Positions 22,680 to 33,215 of a stretch of 64,000 nucleotides of DNA are shown here, piece after piece. Under the pieces are notes generated by a model that saw only the letters and a list, made by a program, of their open reading frames with translations, did not search any database and had not been told where the DNA came from. The stretch is from Cricetomys ansorgei (Eukaryota; Chordata; Mammalia; Rodentia; Nesomyidae). Location of the stretch: NCBI GenBank assembly GCA_026225945.1, contig JAMJFZ010001812.1:1-64000 (forward strand), written 5' to 3'. Position numbers and translations under genes: made by a program. Each line of letters starts with the position of its first letter. The stretch's first letter is position 1.

Positions 22680-23635
22680 TAAATAGCACACTTTTGAGCA
22701 CACACTGTGTGTCCTACCCTGTAATTCATAGCAGCATGAATGCCCTCAAATAAAGTAGGAAACTCGTTTGCTAGGTGGATTAAATCTCACACTATGTCCT
22801 TGCTCTTGTGCTGCCTAGAAAGCAACTGAAGGCAGCTCCTGGGGACATCCTCCCAGGATAAACTTCATTTGGGTTCCTGGAGAGTCCTTCTCTCTTGGCG
22901 GATCCCCTGTGTCTCCAGTCATCATAGAGCAATAACATTGGCCTGAGTTGTGAAAGAACCCTGATTGTAAGATGTCCAATGACCTACTGCTCGCTCCTGC
23001 TGGCAGAATGTGGTCTCCTGTGCCCACACTGCACAACGAACCCTTTACAGCAAATAGGAGCTGAGGAGCAAGGCTGGGGTGAAATGGCCCTTCCCATCTG
23101 CAGCAGGCCTGCAGCAACATACTATCTCTGTTACTGAGTGTGTGTAGGGGACCATGGCTATACCTTCCACGTATTTGGACCAGTCTGATGACAAGACAGA
23201 CATTGCTTACCCTCTAAGTGCTAATATGATTATACCAATAAAATGCCTGAAGCAAAGAGGCCACAAAGAAACTAAACTGCTGAGTAAGTGGATAAAAGAT
23301 TGGCTGAATAGATGGCAAAGTGATCAAACGTAAAGGAACAGTGGACACCGGGACACAGTGAGTATTCAGAGCCAGGCCAGGGAGCCAAGAGGAGAGCAGG
23401 GGGGAAGGAGACACATAAGGCATGGCTAAGAGCTAGATCTGAAACCTCACTGGGAACCCAGGTGTTAGAAAACAGAAGGAAGGTCTTCACCAGAGGACGT
23501 CAGGAAGCAGAAGGGACTCTGTGGGAATTAAGCCAATTGTGTGACTCCAGTACCCAGAGCTTCCAGATGGCAGAGAAGCCAGGACGGATACCACTCAGGT
23601 GTGAGATGTAAATGTCACTTCCGTAGAGAACCTCC
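22680..23635. other. No gene recognised
   Basis: Unique-looking. The frames of about 100 and 70 residues on the minus strand show no domain. Confidence 0.4.
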
Positions 23636-23639
23636 CTGG

Positions 23640-23790
23640 GTATCAAGACACCCTTCCCGTCAGCTAGCTGTTTATTTCATATCTGTTTGTATTTACTGAC
23701 TGCCTCCCTGACTGGAAGCACTACAGGTGCAGGGACCCTGCTGTCTACTGCTGAATCCTCAGTACCTAAAGGATGCTGGGCAAGGAGGAG
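23640..23790 (+). mobile_element. L2 LINE 3' end
   Basis: TGTTTGTATTTACTGACTGC, GACTGGAAGCACTACAGGTG, CAGGGACCCTGCTGTCTAC and CTGAATCCTCAGTACCTAAA follow the L2 end ('aatgtaagctccatgagggcagggac ... cccagtgcct'). Confidence 0.6.
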
Positions 23791-24073
23791 ATAATTCGAG
23801 AGTATTTGCTATGCAGATGAATGGACAGAGGAAGGAAAGATTTGCCAGAGAGGGTCTACTCTTTTTGGAGCAAGGGTGGTATAATAATAGGAAGGGAAGA
23901 TGTAATAGCTAATCAATCAAAGGTAAATCAATATGATGGGACATGTCATTGTAATTAAGAGCAAAACATTTGTTACAACACAAATATTAAAAATGATATC
24001 ACCTCAGTCTGTGTGGGCATAAAATAGCATGATACGGGGATTAAGCTAGATCGGTTACCACTATCATGGTGAA

Positions 24074-24463
24074 TGCTCTAACTTCCTCTCTGTTGCTGTA
24101 GTAAAAACACTCTGACCAAAAGCAACTTTGTGAGATAAAGAGTTTATTTGATCTCCACTTCTGGGTCACAGTCCATTATCAAGAGAAGTCAGGGTAGCAA
24201 CTCAAACAAGAACTTGAAGCTGAAACCGTGGAGGAACATTGCTTGTTGGGTTACTTTGAAACTCATGGTTAGCTGACTTTCTTATCTGTGTACCACCTGC
24301 CCAGGGAATGGTGCTGCCCACAGAGGACTTAGTCCCCCTACACCAATTAACATTCAAGGCAATTCCTCACAGACCTATCTATTCTGGACAATCCTTCAAT
24401 TGAAACTTTCTTCTCAGGTGACTCTGGGCTCTGTTGAGTTGACAGTTAAAACTAGTCAGAACA
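24074..24463 (-). mobile_element. Rodent MaLR LTR
   Basis: Reverse copy from GTTGCTGTAGTAAAAACACTC and TGACCAAAAGCAACTTTGTG to GTTGAGTTGACAGTTAAAAC. Contains GGGAATGGTGCTGCCCAC and CAAGGCAATTCCTCACAGAC. About 390 bp, the usual LTR length. Confidence 0.75.
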
Positions 24464-24629
24464 GTAGAGCAGCTTCAGCCCTCCAAAACCAGTAAGTAGG
24501 AAAGGGATTAAACTATCTAAAATAATTATATTTTAATTTCTTGGAGTTCTGGTTCCTTGAATATGTTCAAGAGGGAATTGGTGTTACATGTACACATAGA
24601 CCAAATGTTTTTCAAAAGTGAGAAAAACA

Positions 24630-24777
24630 AAAAGGAACATAATGTGGGAGCATATTGCATGTGAGTGCAGGTACCTATGATGGCCAGAAGAGGGCGCCAG
24701 GGTGCTGGGAACCAAACACAGGTCCTCCACAAGAGCAGGAAGTGGTCATAGCCACCTAGCCATCTCTCCAATCCCTC
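24630..24777 (-). mobile_element. B2/B3 SINE
   Basis: GATGGCCAGAAGAGGGCGCC, GGGTGCTGGGAACCAAACAC, GGTCCTCCACAAGAGCAGG and GCCATCTCTCCAATCCCT are the reverse of a B3-like SINE, lacking part of the tail. Confidence 0.75.
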
Positions 24778-24905
24778 GTTTGTTTGGTTTTGAGACAGAA
24801 TATTTCTGTATAGCTCAGCCTGGCCTCAAACTCATGTTTCTTCCGTCTTGCTATCCAGAGAACTGATTTTACAGGCATACACAACCAGGCTTGACTTGGG
24901 AAATT
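24778..24905 (-). mobile_element. B1 SINE
   Basis: TTTTGAGACAGAATATTTCTG, GCTCAGCCTGGCCTCAAACTC and TTTACAGGCATACACAACC are B1 in reverse, directly next to the B3-like copy on the same strand. Confidence 0.7.
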
Positions 24906-25224
24906 GCTTTAAAAAAAAAAAGTATGTGTGTGTACAAATGTCCTTGTATAGATATTAATTATGTGTCAATAAAAGTATTAAAATGATAATGTCTCAATAT
25001 GTTAAATGCTTATAAATATGTAGCAAAAAAATCTGTAAGTCGAGATTTTAAAAACTCTGGGTTATGAAATGCCAAATGGCAAAAGAAACGCAAATGTCCA
25101 AGTACGTCCAAACAAAAATGGTTCGTTGTCTCTAATTTTAAGAATTAAAAAAATAAAACAATAAAGACACATATCGCTTCAGAACTTCTCTTGTGCCTGA
25201 GGATGATCTCGGAGAGTGACTGAC

Positions 25225-25800
25225 TCAGTCCTCTCCACATCACCCTTGCTTTCTACTCCACACGAGAGTAGCCTTGTGAATTGGCGAAACACAGCCATGC
25301 TTCATCCTTATCTGAAAGCTCTTGATGGCTTACAATTGCTTCTAGAATCATCGAAATTGTCGGCAGAGCTTGCGTGGTCCATTATGGTCTGGCTCCCGCT
25401 TTCCCCTGAGCCTCAGATCCTCTTGTCTCTTGTACATCAAGGATCTCTTCTCTGCACTCACATGGGTCCCCCCACCCATGTGCCCTCAGCTTTCAGAAGT
25501 GCGAGCTACAGCATCCCTTTGTCTCTGCCTACTCAACTTTATCCTACCTTTGTCTGAACTTAATCTTCACTCCCTGAGGATACCTTTCCTGTTCTCCAGG
25601 GTGAGATGCTCTCCAGAGAAACATTCTTGGAACACCGGGCCACACATCCACAGTGTTAATTTTATGTTCACCTGAGTGGCTATTCAATCAGTATCTGTCC
25701 CTCTCTGGTCTGTTGACTCTCAGACTACAATGGTCACTGTCTTCCTGTTTGCCCTGGTGTCTTAGGAGAAACTCAATAGATATTTACTGAACAAAGCAAA
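25225..25800 (+). mobile_element. L2 LINE 3' region
   Basis: CTGAAAGCTCTTGATGGCTT, GGTCTGGCTCCCGCTTTCC, GATACCTTTCCTGTTCTCC and the end AACTCAATAGATATTTACTG follow the long L2 3' region in order over about 570 bp. The 113- and 101-residue frames inside are not L2 protein, which ends upstream. Confidence 0.65.
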
Positions 25801-26187
25801 GTGCGATGGTTTTCTTGTTCTAAATTAACAAAACCTAAAGCCTTCCCCATGCATCCCCTCCCCATCTTCCAGGGCAAAGTGGCCCAGGACATCCATATTC
25901 TTGACACAGGCCCTCGGCAGGTTGAACGGTGAAATGGTAAGTATTCATTATGGTGCCGTGAGGCTGTGTCGCTTCACTCTGAACGCCAAGGTTAGATGCC
26001 GTGCTCATCCCTACCAACCTTCTCCTGGAACGGAGTCCATCATTCGGTCTTCTAAATACCTGTCTGAGTCCAAATGCTTATCAAGTTATCTATTTTCTGT
26101 CACTCTTAGTTTCATGTCACTCATGATTAGTTTTTGTATTATCGATTCCTTACTGCATAATCACAATAATGTCTATGAAAGAAAGCA

Positions 26188-26262
26188 TGCACACACACAC
26201 ACACACACACACACAGAGGCATGCATATATTTATATATATATATACATACATATGTATAATT
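26188..26262. repeat. (CA)n then (TA)n microsatellite
   Basis: About 26 bases of CA repeat (26190-26215) followed by TATATATA and CATACATA words. Confidence 0.9.
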
Positions 26263-26274
26263 TTGAGTACATTC

Positions 26275-26502
26275 TTTTTAAAAGAGATTTATTTTGTTTT
26301 TGTTTATGTATATATATATGCGTGTATCTCAGTTTGGACATGTGCATGTGAGAACAGTACATGCCTGAAGAGGTCAGAAGAGGCATTGGATCCTCTAGAA
26401 TCAGGCTACAGGTACCTGTGAGCCTCCAGGCATGGGTGCTGGGGGTCCTCTGTAAGGACAGCAAGTGTTCTTAACCACTGAGCCATCTCCAGTACTGGGG
26501 TC
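26275..26502 (-). mobile_element. B2/B3 SINE
   Basis: Reverse copy with T-rich tail, GAGGTCAGAAGAGGCATTGG, CCTCTAGAATCAGGCTACAG, GGTACCTGTGAGCCTCCAGG and CTTAACCACTGAGCCATCTCC. Confidence 0.8.
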
Positions 26503-26513
26503 CTTTCTTAAAC

Positions 26514-26722
26514 ACCAGAGCCCAGAAAACTCCATCCAGTCCTGATTCCCATCACTATCAGCACCTGAGCTCAGCACCAAAGCTCAGCACACTCTATCCA
26601 GCGCTGACTCCCAATGTCCTCAGTACCAGAGCCCAGGGCACCCCATCCATCGCTGACTCCCAGCACCGTCAGCACCAGAGCCCAGGGCACCCCATCCAGC
26701 GCTGACTCCCAACACCGTCAGC
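26514..26722. repeat. 49-bp minisatellite, about 4 copies
   Basis: Units start ACCAGAGCCCAGGGCACCCC and end CGTCAGC, at 26514-26562, 26563-26624, 26625-26673 and 26674-26722. The second unit is 62 bases because a 13-base segment is duplicated. Units three and four differ at only two bases. It abuts the B3-like SINE end. Confidence 0.95.
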
Positions 26723-26885
26723 AGCATTCTGAGGTGGGTGGGTGTTTTCATCTCAGCCTTCACAGATGATAAATCAGTATCTTCGGTGATCAGTTAATAG
26801 GTCTAAATTCTCACAGCTTACAAGTAAAAGGACAAGGGTTTCAACTCAGATGTATATGTTCCCAGAGGCTCTTTACATGGTTTTA
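26723..26885 (-). mobile_element. MIR SINE
   Basis: TTCACAGATGATAAATCAG, TCTCACAGCTTACAAGTAAA and GGGTTTCAACTCAGATGTAT read as MIR in reverse. Confidence 0.5.
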
Positions 26886-26957
26886 GTAGTTGGCAAACAT
26901 TTTTTAGCCCTGACGTCTATCCCTTCGGTTCAATCTTACCTGGAAGCCTGTGAAGCA

Positions 26958-27002
26958 GTTAAAACCAGAGATCTTTCAGAAGTTAAAACCAGAGATCTTT
27001 CT
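26958..27002. repeat. 24-bp tandem duplication
   Basis: GTTAAAACCAGAGATCTTTC begins at 26958 and again at 26982, with no substitutions, which suggests a fairly recent slippage. Confidence 0.95.
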
Positions 27003-27309
27003 GCTGAACTATAGCACCTGGAGCTGATTTTCACAAAGAAGACCTTAACCAGAGGCCTGAATGAACTCCTTGAAACCTGTTACATTTACAATCTAATGCT
27101 TGTTCTAAAACATTCTATAATATTCTGGAACATTTTATCATGTACTAGAAAAACCTGTAATCACGGAAATGCTCTATTCTCTGCTGTCTAATCATATTGT
27201 AACTAGGCATATGTGCTGTTGAACACTAGAAATGTGGCTAATTTAACAAAAACTGTATTTTTGGTTTTATTTAATTTAAATTGATTTACATTTAAATAAA
27301 AATAACCAC

Positions 27310-27680
27310 TGTCTTAGTTTCCTTTCCTATTGCTAAAATAGACAAAATCAGCTTAAGGGGAGATTGGATTTATTTTATCTCACAGTTTAAGGTTACAATT
27401 CATTATGGCGTGTAAGTCACAGTGGTAGGATCGTGAGGAAACTGATCACATCACATTGGTTATCTAAACACAAAGGGATCATGCTTGGTTCCTTAGCTCA
27501 CTTTCTCCACTCTCACCCAATCCAGTATCCCTTGCCTAAGGAATGGTGTCACCCACAGTGGGCTGGTTGTCCCTCCTCCATTAATGTAATAAAGATTATC
27601 CAACAAAGATGTACTCAAAGACCCATCTCACAGTGATTCTAAGTTTTGTCAATTTTACAATTAACACTAACCACCACAAC
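27310..27680 (-). mobile_element. Rodent MaLR LTR
   Basis: Reverse copy opening TCTTAGTTTCCTTTCCTATTG and containing GATTTATTTTATCTCACAG, AGGAATGGTGTCACCCACAG and GTTTTGTCAATTTTACAATT. Confidence 0.7.
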
Positions 27681-27942
27681 TACTTCATGGAACTGGTGAC
27701 TACCTCATTAGACAGTATACTTCTATAGGTTAAGAGTTGGCTTTACTGCTATTAGTCTATTAGTTTTTCCTTTTTGCCTGCAAATTACTAAAGATTAGAA
27801 ATAAAAGTGATCTCAGGAATCTCAATCCAGGACTGGGCTACAGTGTTCATCCATGAGCTTCATGTCCTCCACTTACCAGCATCCCTTGTAGTTGGGTTGT
27901 GGCCATGTGATAAGATTTGTCCAAAATCTTTTGCATGGTCAT

Positions 27943-28291
27943 TGTGACAGTTTGAATAAGAATGCTCCCCATAGGCTTATACATTTGAATGTTTGGTCAC
28001 CATGCACTATTAGGAAGTGTGGCCATGTTGCAGTAGATGTGGCCTTGTTGGAGAAAGTGTGTCACTGGGGGTGGGCTTTGAAGTTTCAAATGCTCAAACC
28101 AGGCCCAGAGTCTCTCTCTTCCTCCTGTCTGCTGATCCAGATGTAGAACTCTCAGCTCCTGCTCCAGTACCATGTCTGCCTTCATGCCACTATCCTTCCC
28201 ACCATGATGATAATGGACTAAACCTCTGAACCAGTAAGCCAGCTCCAAGGTCATGGTGTTTCTTCATAGCAATAGAATACTGACTAAGACA
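27943..28291 (+). mobile_element. Rodent MaLR LTR (MT-type), full length
   Basis: 349 bp from TGTGACAGTTTGAATAAG to GACTAAGACA, with the TGT...ACA ends of MaLR LTRs. Landmarks are GGCCTTGTTGGAGAAAGTGTG, TCACTGGGGGTGGGCTTTG, GATGATAATGGACTAAACC and CAAGGTCATGGTGTTTCTTC. The flanking pentamers GTCAT and GTCTT agree at four of five bases. Confidence 0.85.
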
Positions 28292-29829
28292 GTCTTTTAG
28301 GTAGAGGAAGTTAAGACTTCCAGTGTATCCATAGTGAATCCATGCAATCCCTCTTTCCTATGGGAAACCATGTGTCCCAGATGGCATAGCAGAAAGTTGT
28401 GATACCTCAAGTTGGAGATATATACTTACATTGGGTTTGACCCCTGAGAGTTCACAGCTAATTGTTAGAGCAGCACTCTGACAAACAACAGGCCAAACAA
28501 CAGCACCTAGAACTCTGGACACAGGGAGACAAGAAGGAAGGAGTGGAAGTAGAGGGTAGAAAGGGCTTGAAACCAGAGATGGTGAGTCCCAACCCAACCC
28601 CCCGACTGTAGCTCCGACTTCTGCCTGTGCCTGGTGGAGGGATGAGGCATTTGTAGCACTCACTGCCCCCCAGTTCACGATGCTGATGGTTAGGGGTGGT
28701 GGGCTCTTCTCTGCCTTCCCACCATTCGCTTCTAACAAAAAGCTGCCAGCACTTCCTTAAGGAATAGACCCCATTCAATTCCAGGTGGAGAATATCAAGC
28801 GCACACCAGCAACGATTCCCCAGGCAGCCCTGCTCCTTGGAGCTATCATTTGGAAATCATTTAATGAGACAGACCTTTGGTCTTGGAGGTAACATGGAAA
28901 ATGGGTATGTATGGCCACAGTTTGGCAAGAAGACTCTTTTGCTAGACACACTTCTTGCCTGAGATGAGGCAAAGCCTCCTGCTAGGTCTCTGCTCTTCCC
29001 CAGCTGAAAAGCCAGTGGCCTGTTGATGAATGTTAATTCAGATGTACACCACAAATTAGTACAAAGGATCATTAGTTTGCATAGGTGTTCGCAGGATATA
29101 TTTTCTCTCAGAGGCATGGATCATTCTGGGAATTCTCTTTGGAAACTTTTCAGGTTTCCCTTCCGGGGATGTTCAGGAGATAGTTTAGATGTCCATTGCA
29201 AGTCTTTCAAGGATGCAGGAAAACGTGAGCTGTCTTTCTCAGTTTCCTGGTCCTGTGAAAGTCCCAGAACCTTGGGCAGAACATTAGTATTAGGGAGTGC
29301 TCTTGGGGCCACACAATCCAGGCATAAGCCCTGGCTCTGCTCCCTGCTGGCGCTGTCCCTGAGGGTCAGTAGCTCATCCTTGCCATGAAGGGGCTCTGGA
29401 GTGCACTGCTGAAACATCCTCCACCTCAGCATGCTGCTCCCCCTACCCCATCCCACGAAGACCACCCACATGGGGCTGCTTCATCTGCCTCACTCAGGCA
29501 AGTGGAGGGAGTCAGAGGTGCCTGGGAGCTGATGTGCTCAGAGGATGCATTAACTTCCAGCAGTCTTCCCCCCAGCAGGACAGGCGCTGTTGTACGGTCC
29601 ACCGCTGGGGCTCCTGATGGGTCCGGGCAGTGGATGGAGTCTCTTACAAACTCATTGGCTTCGCTACTTCTCCACTTCCTCCTCTCACTCCCAAACCAAC
29701 AGCCCCAGGGAGATCTCTCACCATCTCCCAACTTCCTTGTGTCCCTCTTTATAATGAACTTCCTATTTAAGTTTTTAAAAAATTTCTGCCCAAATTTAAA
29801 AATTTCTGCTAAATGAAAAGACATTTTCA
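28292..29829. other. No gene recognised; unique
   Basis: Frames of 105-143 residues overlap on both strands around 28358-28778 and 29023-29854 but show no domain. That is typical of moderately GC-rich DNA lacking stops. Positions 29020-29100 have an AT-rich, conserved-looking texture. Confidence 0.45.
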
Positions 29830-30110
29830 TGTCTTCTTTGAAAATATTATACACATGTAGGATGAATCTTGGTCATATCCACCCTCACTCACCTTTAATC
29901 TCCTCCTGGAATCTCTTCCAAAACATCTCCCTCCCAACTTCCTCTATTCATTTATTTTTTATACCACCAAAGTGCGGTTAGTGCTGCCCACATATGCATG
30001 AGTGTGTGGTCATTTTGGGAACTTGGGGAACCTACTAGTGGCTACACTCCAAAGGAGAGTGACTCTTTCTCCCCTAGCAGAACACACCTGCCTGCCTTGT
30101 CCCGCACTGC
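29830..30110. mobile_element. Probable rodent L1-related (Lx-type) fragment
   Basis: GTGCGGTTAGTGCTGCCCAC, ATGCATGAGTGTGTGGTC, GGCTACACTCCAAAGGAGAG and TGACTCTTTCTCCCCTAGCAG resemble a segment common in rodent L1 (Lx) copies. I cannot place its exact part or strand by eye. Confidence 0.4.
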
Positions 30111-30419
30111 AGGCTTCCTTAGGAAGTCACTTCGGGCAGTTCGCATTTCAAGAATGGGCATACGCATTACCGCATCACCTAGAGTGCTCCTGTGTGGAGC
30201 TGTGTCTCGTCTTCTGTATTTATTTATTCAACCAACCAATCGTTTGTTTATATCAACAAGAACATGCACATTTATTTTCGGCTTGTTTTTATAACCTAGC
30301 ATGAAGCATGTTTTGTTCAAACTGCTCCAGCTCTAGCCCCTGGAAGCTCTTTCACCTGCCTCCTCTGTCCCTTTCACAGACCCCCTACACTGCACACCCC
30401 CTTATTCTCTGGTGATACA

Positions 30420-30775
30420 AGATCATGGAGATTATGTAATTTCTTCTATGAGTTTTATAGTTTTGCATCTTACATGTACATTCTTTGTTAGTTGGTAAGT
30501 GGATCGCATCATGTGTAGTTTTCAGGCAAATTGGTATTGGTCTCCGCACCATTTATTAAGTTTCCTGTGCCTTCATAAACACTCATCTGATTGGACTCCG
30601 GTGACCATGTCTTGGGTCTCTGTTCCTTCCATCGATCCGTGTATACTCTTTCAAAGCACTCTACTCTCTTCATTACTATGGCCATATAAGTTTTAAAATT
30701 GAGTCGTGAATCCCAGGTTTTCTCCTGTTGTTTGAGTGCTGGTTATTCTGCTGTTTCTTGTTATTTTTGTTAGCC
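30420..30775 (-). mobile_element. L1 ORF2-region fragment
   Basis: Plus-strand text such as AGGCAAATTGGTATTGGTCT, CACCATTTATTAAGTTTCC and CTACTCTCTTCATTACTATGG follows the reverse complement of the 3' half of L1 ORF2. The reading frame is destroyed by many changes. Confidence 0.6.
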
Positions 30776-31269
30776 CTTTCCACAGAAAGTTTAAAATCAC
30801 TTATCAGCAGCGCCTTGCTCAGCAATCACCAGAGGAGCTTCCTCTTGAAGCAGATGAGAACAAACACAGAGACTCATAGCCAGACAATTGCAGAGCGTAT
30901 GAGATGTCAGGCCATTCAGTTTGAAACAGAGTGTCTCCAGAAAATCCTCGAGCCCTGTGGGAGAGAAAGCAGAACGGGTGTAAGAGCCAGAGGGGTGGAG
31001 GGTACTAAGGAAACAATGTTCTCTAAATCAACGAGAACTCAGGGAAACTGAGGCAGCATGCACAGGGCCTGCACAGGTCTGCCCCACACACGCTCCCATC
31101 CCTAACCCAGAAGCTACATCCAATTCATAACCACTTGCAAATGAAAATTTAGTTTTCTCCAAGGGAGTCTCAAACTGTGACAACAAGCTCTTCAGGGCAG
31201 GCTGCACGCCCAGCAGTAGCTGGCCAACAGAAAGCAAACTCAACTGCTTCTTTGGAGGTTCCTTGTCTC

Positions 31270-31720
31270 ATAATGACAGGGATTTTTTTTTTTTAATTTT
31301 AGCTTTTTTATTTTTTATTTTTATTTTATTTTCTCTCTTTATTTACCCTGAGTATCCTTTTTTGTATATATTATGGCTTCCAATTTTATATTTCGTGATA
31401 TTTCCGAGTGTGCCAATCAATGGGTCTCTGTATGTGTTCCTTTGCCTTTTCCTGGACTCCTTTCCTTCTGTTCGTTCCGTCACATCCTGAAGTGCTTGTT
31501 GTTGCTTTATCTTATTATATTGTTTCAGAATATATTTTATTTTATTATTATCCTTTAAGAGCCCGTTGGATTTCTAATGAGAGACAGAAAAGAGGTGGAC
31601 CTGGATGGGAGGGGAGGCAGGAAGAGGTGGGAGGAGTAGAGGGAGGAGAAACCACAATCAGGATATACTATACGGAAAAAAACCTATTTTCAATAAAAGA
31701 AAAAAATCAATTATCACTAT
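31270..31720 (+). mobile_element. Rodent L1 3' end with A-rich tail
   Basis: GGGAGGGGAGGCAGG-type purine-rich text (31600-31660), ACCACAATCAGGATATACTA and CAATAAAAGAAAAA match the 3' UTR and tail of rodent L1. It lies in opposite orientation to the ORF2 pieces on either side, so it is a separate later insertion. Confidence 0.65.
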
Positions 31721-31784
31721 CCACAACGTAGTCTGCTGAGCTGTTGAAACAGCACTGACTCTGTAGATGGCTAGTGATGCCTGA

Positions 31785-31946
31785 GTCTTCTAGCCCATGA
31801 ATGTATGGTCTGATGGCTGTTCAGGCCTGGGCCTTCTACTCCATGAAAGTATGGTCTGATGGCTGTTCATGGTTGGGTCTTCTACTCCATGAATGTATAA
31901 CCGTAAGGCTATTTGTACCTCGGTCATCTGGCCCATGAATGAACAG
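31785..31946. repeat. 46-bp minisatellite, 3.5 copies
   Basis: Units at 31785-31830, 31831-31876, 31877-31922 and a partial one to 31946. Each is built on TCTTCTACTCCATGAATGTA followed by TGGTCTGATGGCTGTTCA. The first two are the most alike. Confidence 0.95.
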
Positions 31947-31989
31947 TGTGTCTGCAAGCACTTACAGCTCTTTTGATGTCTCTCTATTT

Positions 31990-32335
31990 TATACATGTAG
32001 AGAACAGATCTTATATCTTACCAACTTTGAAGATAATCTGGAACTGTTAACATGGCTCGATATTCTGTTATCTAGCTATAGTCATTTAGGTCCAGTGATT
32101 CATTCTTGGCAGATTCTTGGGATATTTTATATAGAAAAGCAAATAATCTGTGAATAAAGTTTTTTTTAACTTCATGTATATACACAGGTTTATTTCCTCT
32201 TTTGTCTCATTAAGCTGGCTATGACTTTTAAAATAATGTTGAATAAGGATGTTAAGAACTGATATCCTCACTTTGTCCCTGGTGTTTGAAGGATAGTGTC
32301 CAGTTTCTTACAATCAACTATGCAATGTGTTCTAG
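31990..32335 (-). mobile_element. L1 ORF2-region fragment, 3' side of a split copy
   Basis: AAAATAATGTTGAATAAGG, GGATGTTAAGAACTGATATC and CCTCACTTTGTCCCTGGTG are the reverse of the L1 ORF2 region that in other mammals reads 'atgttgaataagagtggtgagagtgggcatcc'. The copy is cut at 32336 by a MaLR LTR. Confidence 0.6.
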
Positions 32336-32702
32336 TTTTATTTCTGCTTTTGTGATAAAATATCCTGACAAGAAGCCATGAAGGCAGAAGGAGTTCATTT
32401 GTCTTGCAATTCCAAATTAGTCCATTATCTGGGGGAAGTCATGGCAGGAACTTAAAGCATCATATACACAGTCAAGAGAAGAGAGAATAAATGCCTAGAC
32501 CCTTGCTTGCTTGCTTTCTCTAGCAGTCACTTCTTTTATACTGTTCAGTACACCATGCCAAGGGAATGGTAACGCCCAAAATGGACTGGGTCATCCTACA
32601 TCAATTATCAAGACAATCCCCCACAGACAGGCTTAAAGGCCAACCTGATCTAGATAACTCTTCAACTGAGACTCTTTTCCCAGGTGATTCTACATTATGT
32701 CA
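32336..32702 (-). mobile_element. Rodent MaLR LTR inserted in L1
   Basis: Reverse copy beginning TGTGTTCTAGTTTTATTTCTG and containing GTGATAAAATATCCTGACAAG, AAGGGAATGGTAACGCCC and CTCTTTTCCCAGGTGATTC. The LTR's 5' end is lost where the (TG)n run begins at 32703. Confidence 0.7.
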
Positions 32703-32708
32703 GTGTGC

Positions 32709-32742
<34 letters not shown>
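32703..32742. repeat. (TG)n microsatellite
   Basis: About 40 bases of TG with two GCG variants near its start. Confidence 0.95.
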
Positions 32743-32743
<1 letters not shown>

Positions 32744-32744
32744 G

Positions 32745-33085
32745 GATTTCGTAAAAATACTTTCTACATGTAACTTGATTTTTAGCAATTTTTCTTCTTT
32801 GGCTTATTTGTGCAATGGATCACAATGGCTATTTTTTGCATGTCGAACCAGTCTTGCCTACTTAATATAGGTTCCATTTGGTTGTGGCATAAACACGTAT
32901 TGATAATTGGATTCAGCTTGTAAACCGTTTACTGGGAATTTTAACATCACTGTTGTAAGAGATACTGGGGTTTGTAGAGAGTGTCACAACATGACTTTGG
33001 TACTAATGTAATGCTGACACCACAGAATGTGAAAGGGAGCATTTCCTCTGTTTCGCTGTTCTAGAAGAAGTTCACGAGTATTGAA
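32745..33085 (-). mobile_element. L1 ORF2-region fragment, 5' side of a split copy
   Basis: TTTTTGCATGTCGAACCAG, CTTGCCTACTTAATATAGG and CTTTGGTACTAATGTAATGC are the reverse of the ORF2 segment just upstream of the one at 31990-32335 ('tatgttgaaccagccttgcatccc ... tttggtatcagggtgatgctgg'). Confidence 0.6.
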
Positions 33086-33215
33086 TCACACAAACCCTGC
33101 TGCAGGATCGACTTCTGAGAAATATGAGCTCAGACTCGGCTGCCTTATTTATAAAATGGGACCAAAAACACCTGTCCTTGTAGAGCGCTTCTAAAGGCAG
33201 CAAGTCAAGGAGGCA
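33085..33215 (+). mobile_element. MIR SINE
   Basis: GCTGCCTTATTTATAAAATG, GGACCAAAAACACCTGTCC and GTAGAGCGCTTCTAAAGG match the right part of MIR. Confidence 0.6.

Noticed and set aside
26514..26722. Direct repeats considered as a CRISPR-like array
   Set aside because: The repeats are contiguous without unique spacers, and the genome is mammalian. It is a minisatellite. The same applies to 31785-31946 and 55535-55671.
29385..29854. 143- and 142-residue frames on opposite strands over the same DNA
   Set aside because: Mutually overlapping open frames with no domain point to a stop-poor composition, not a gene.
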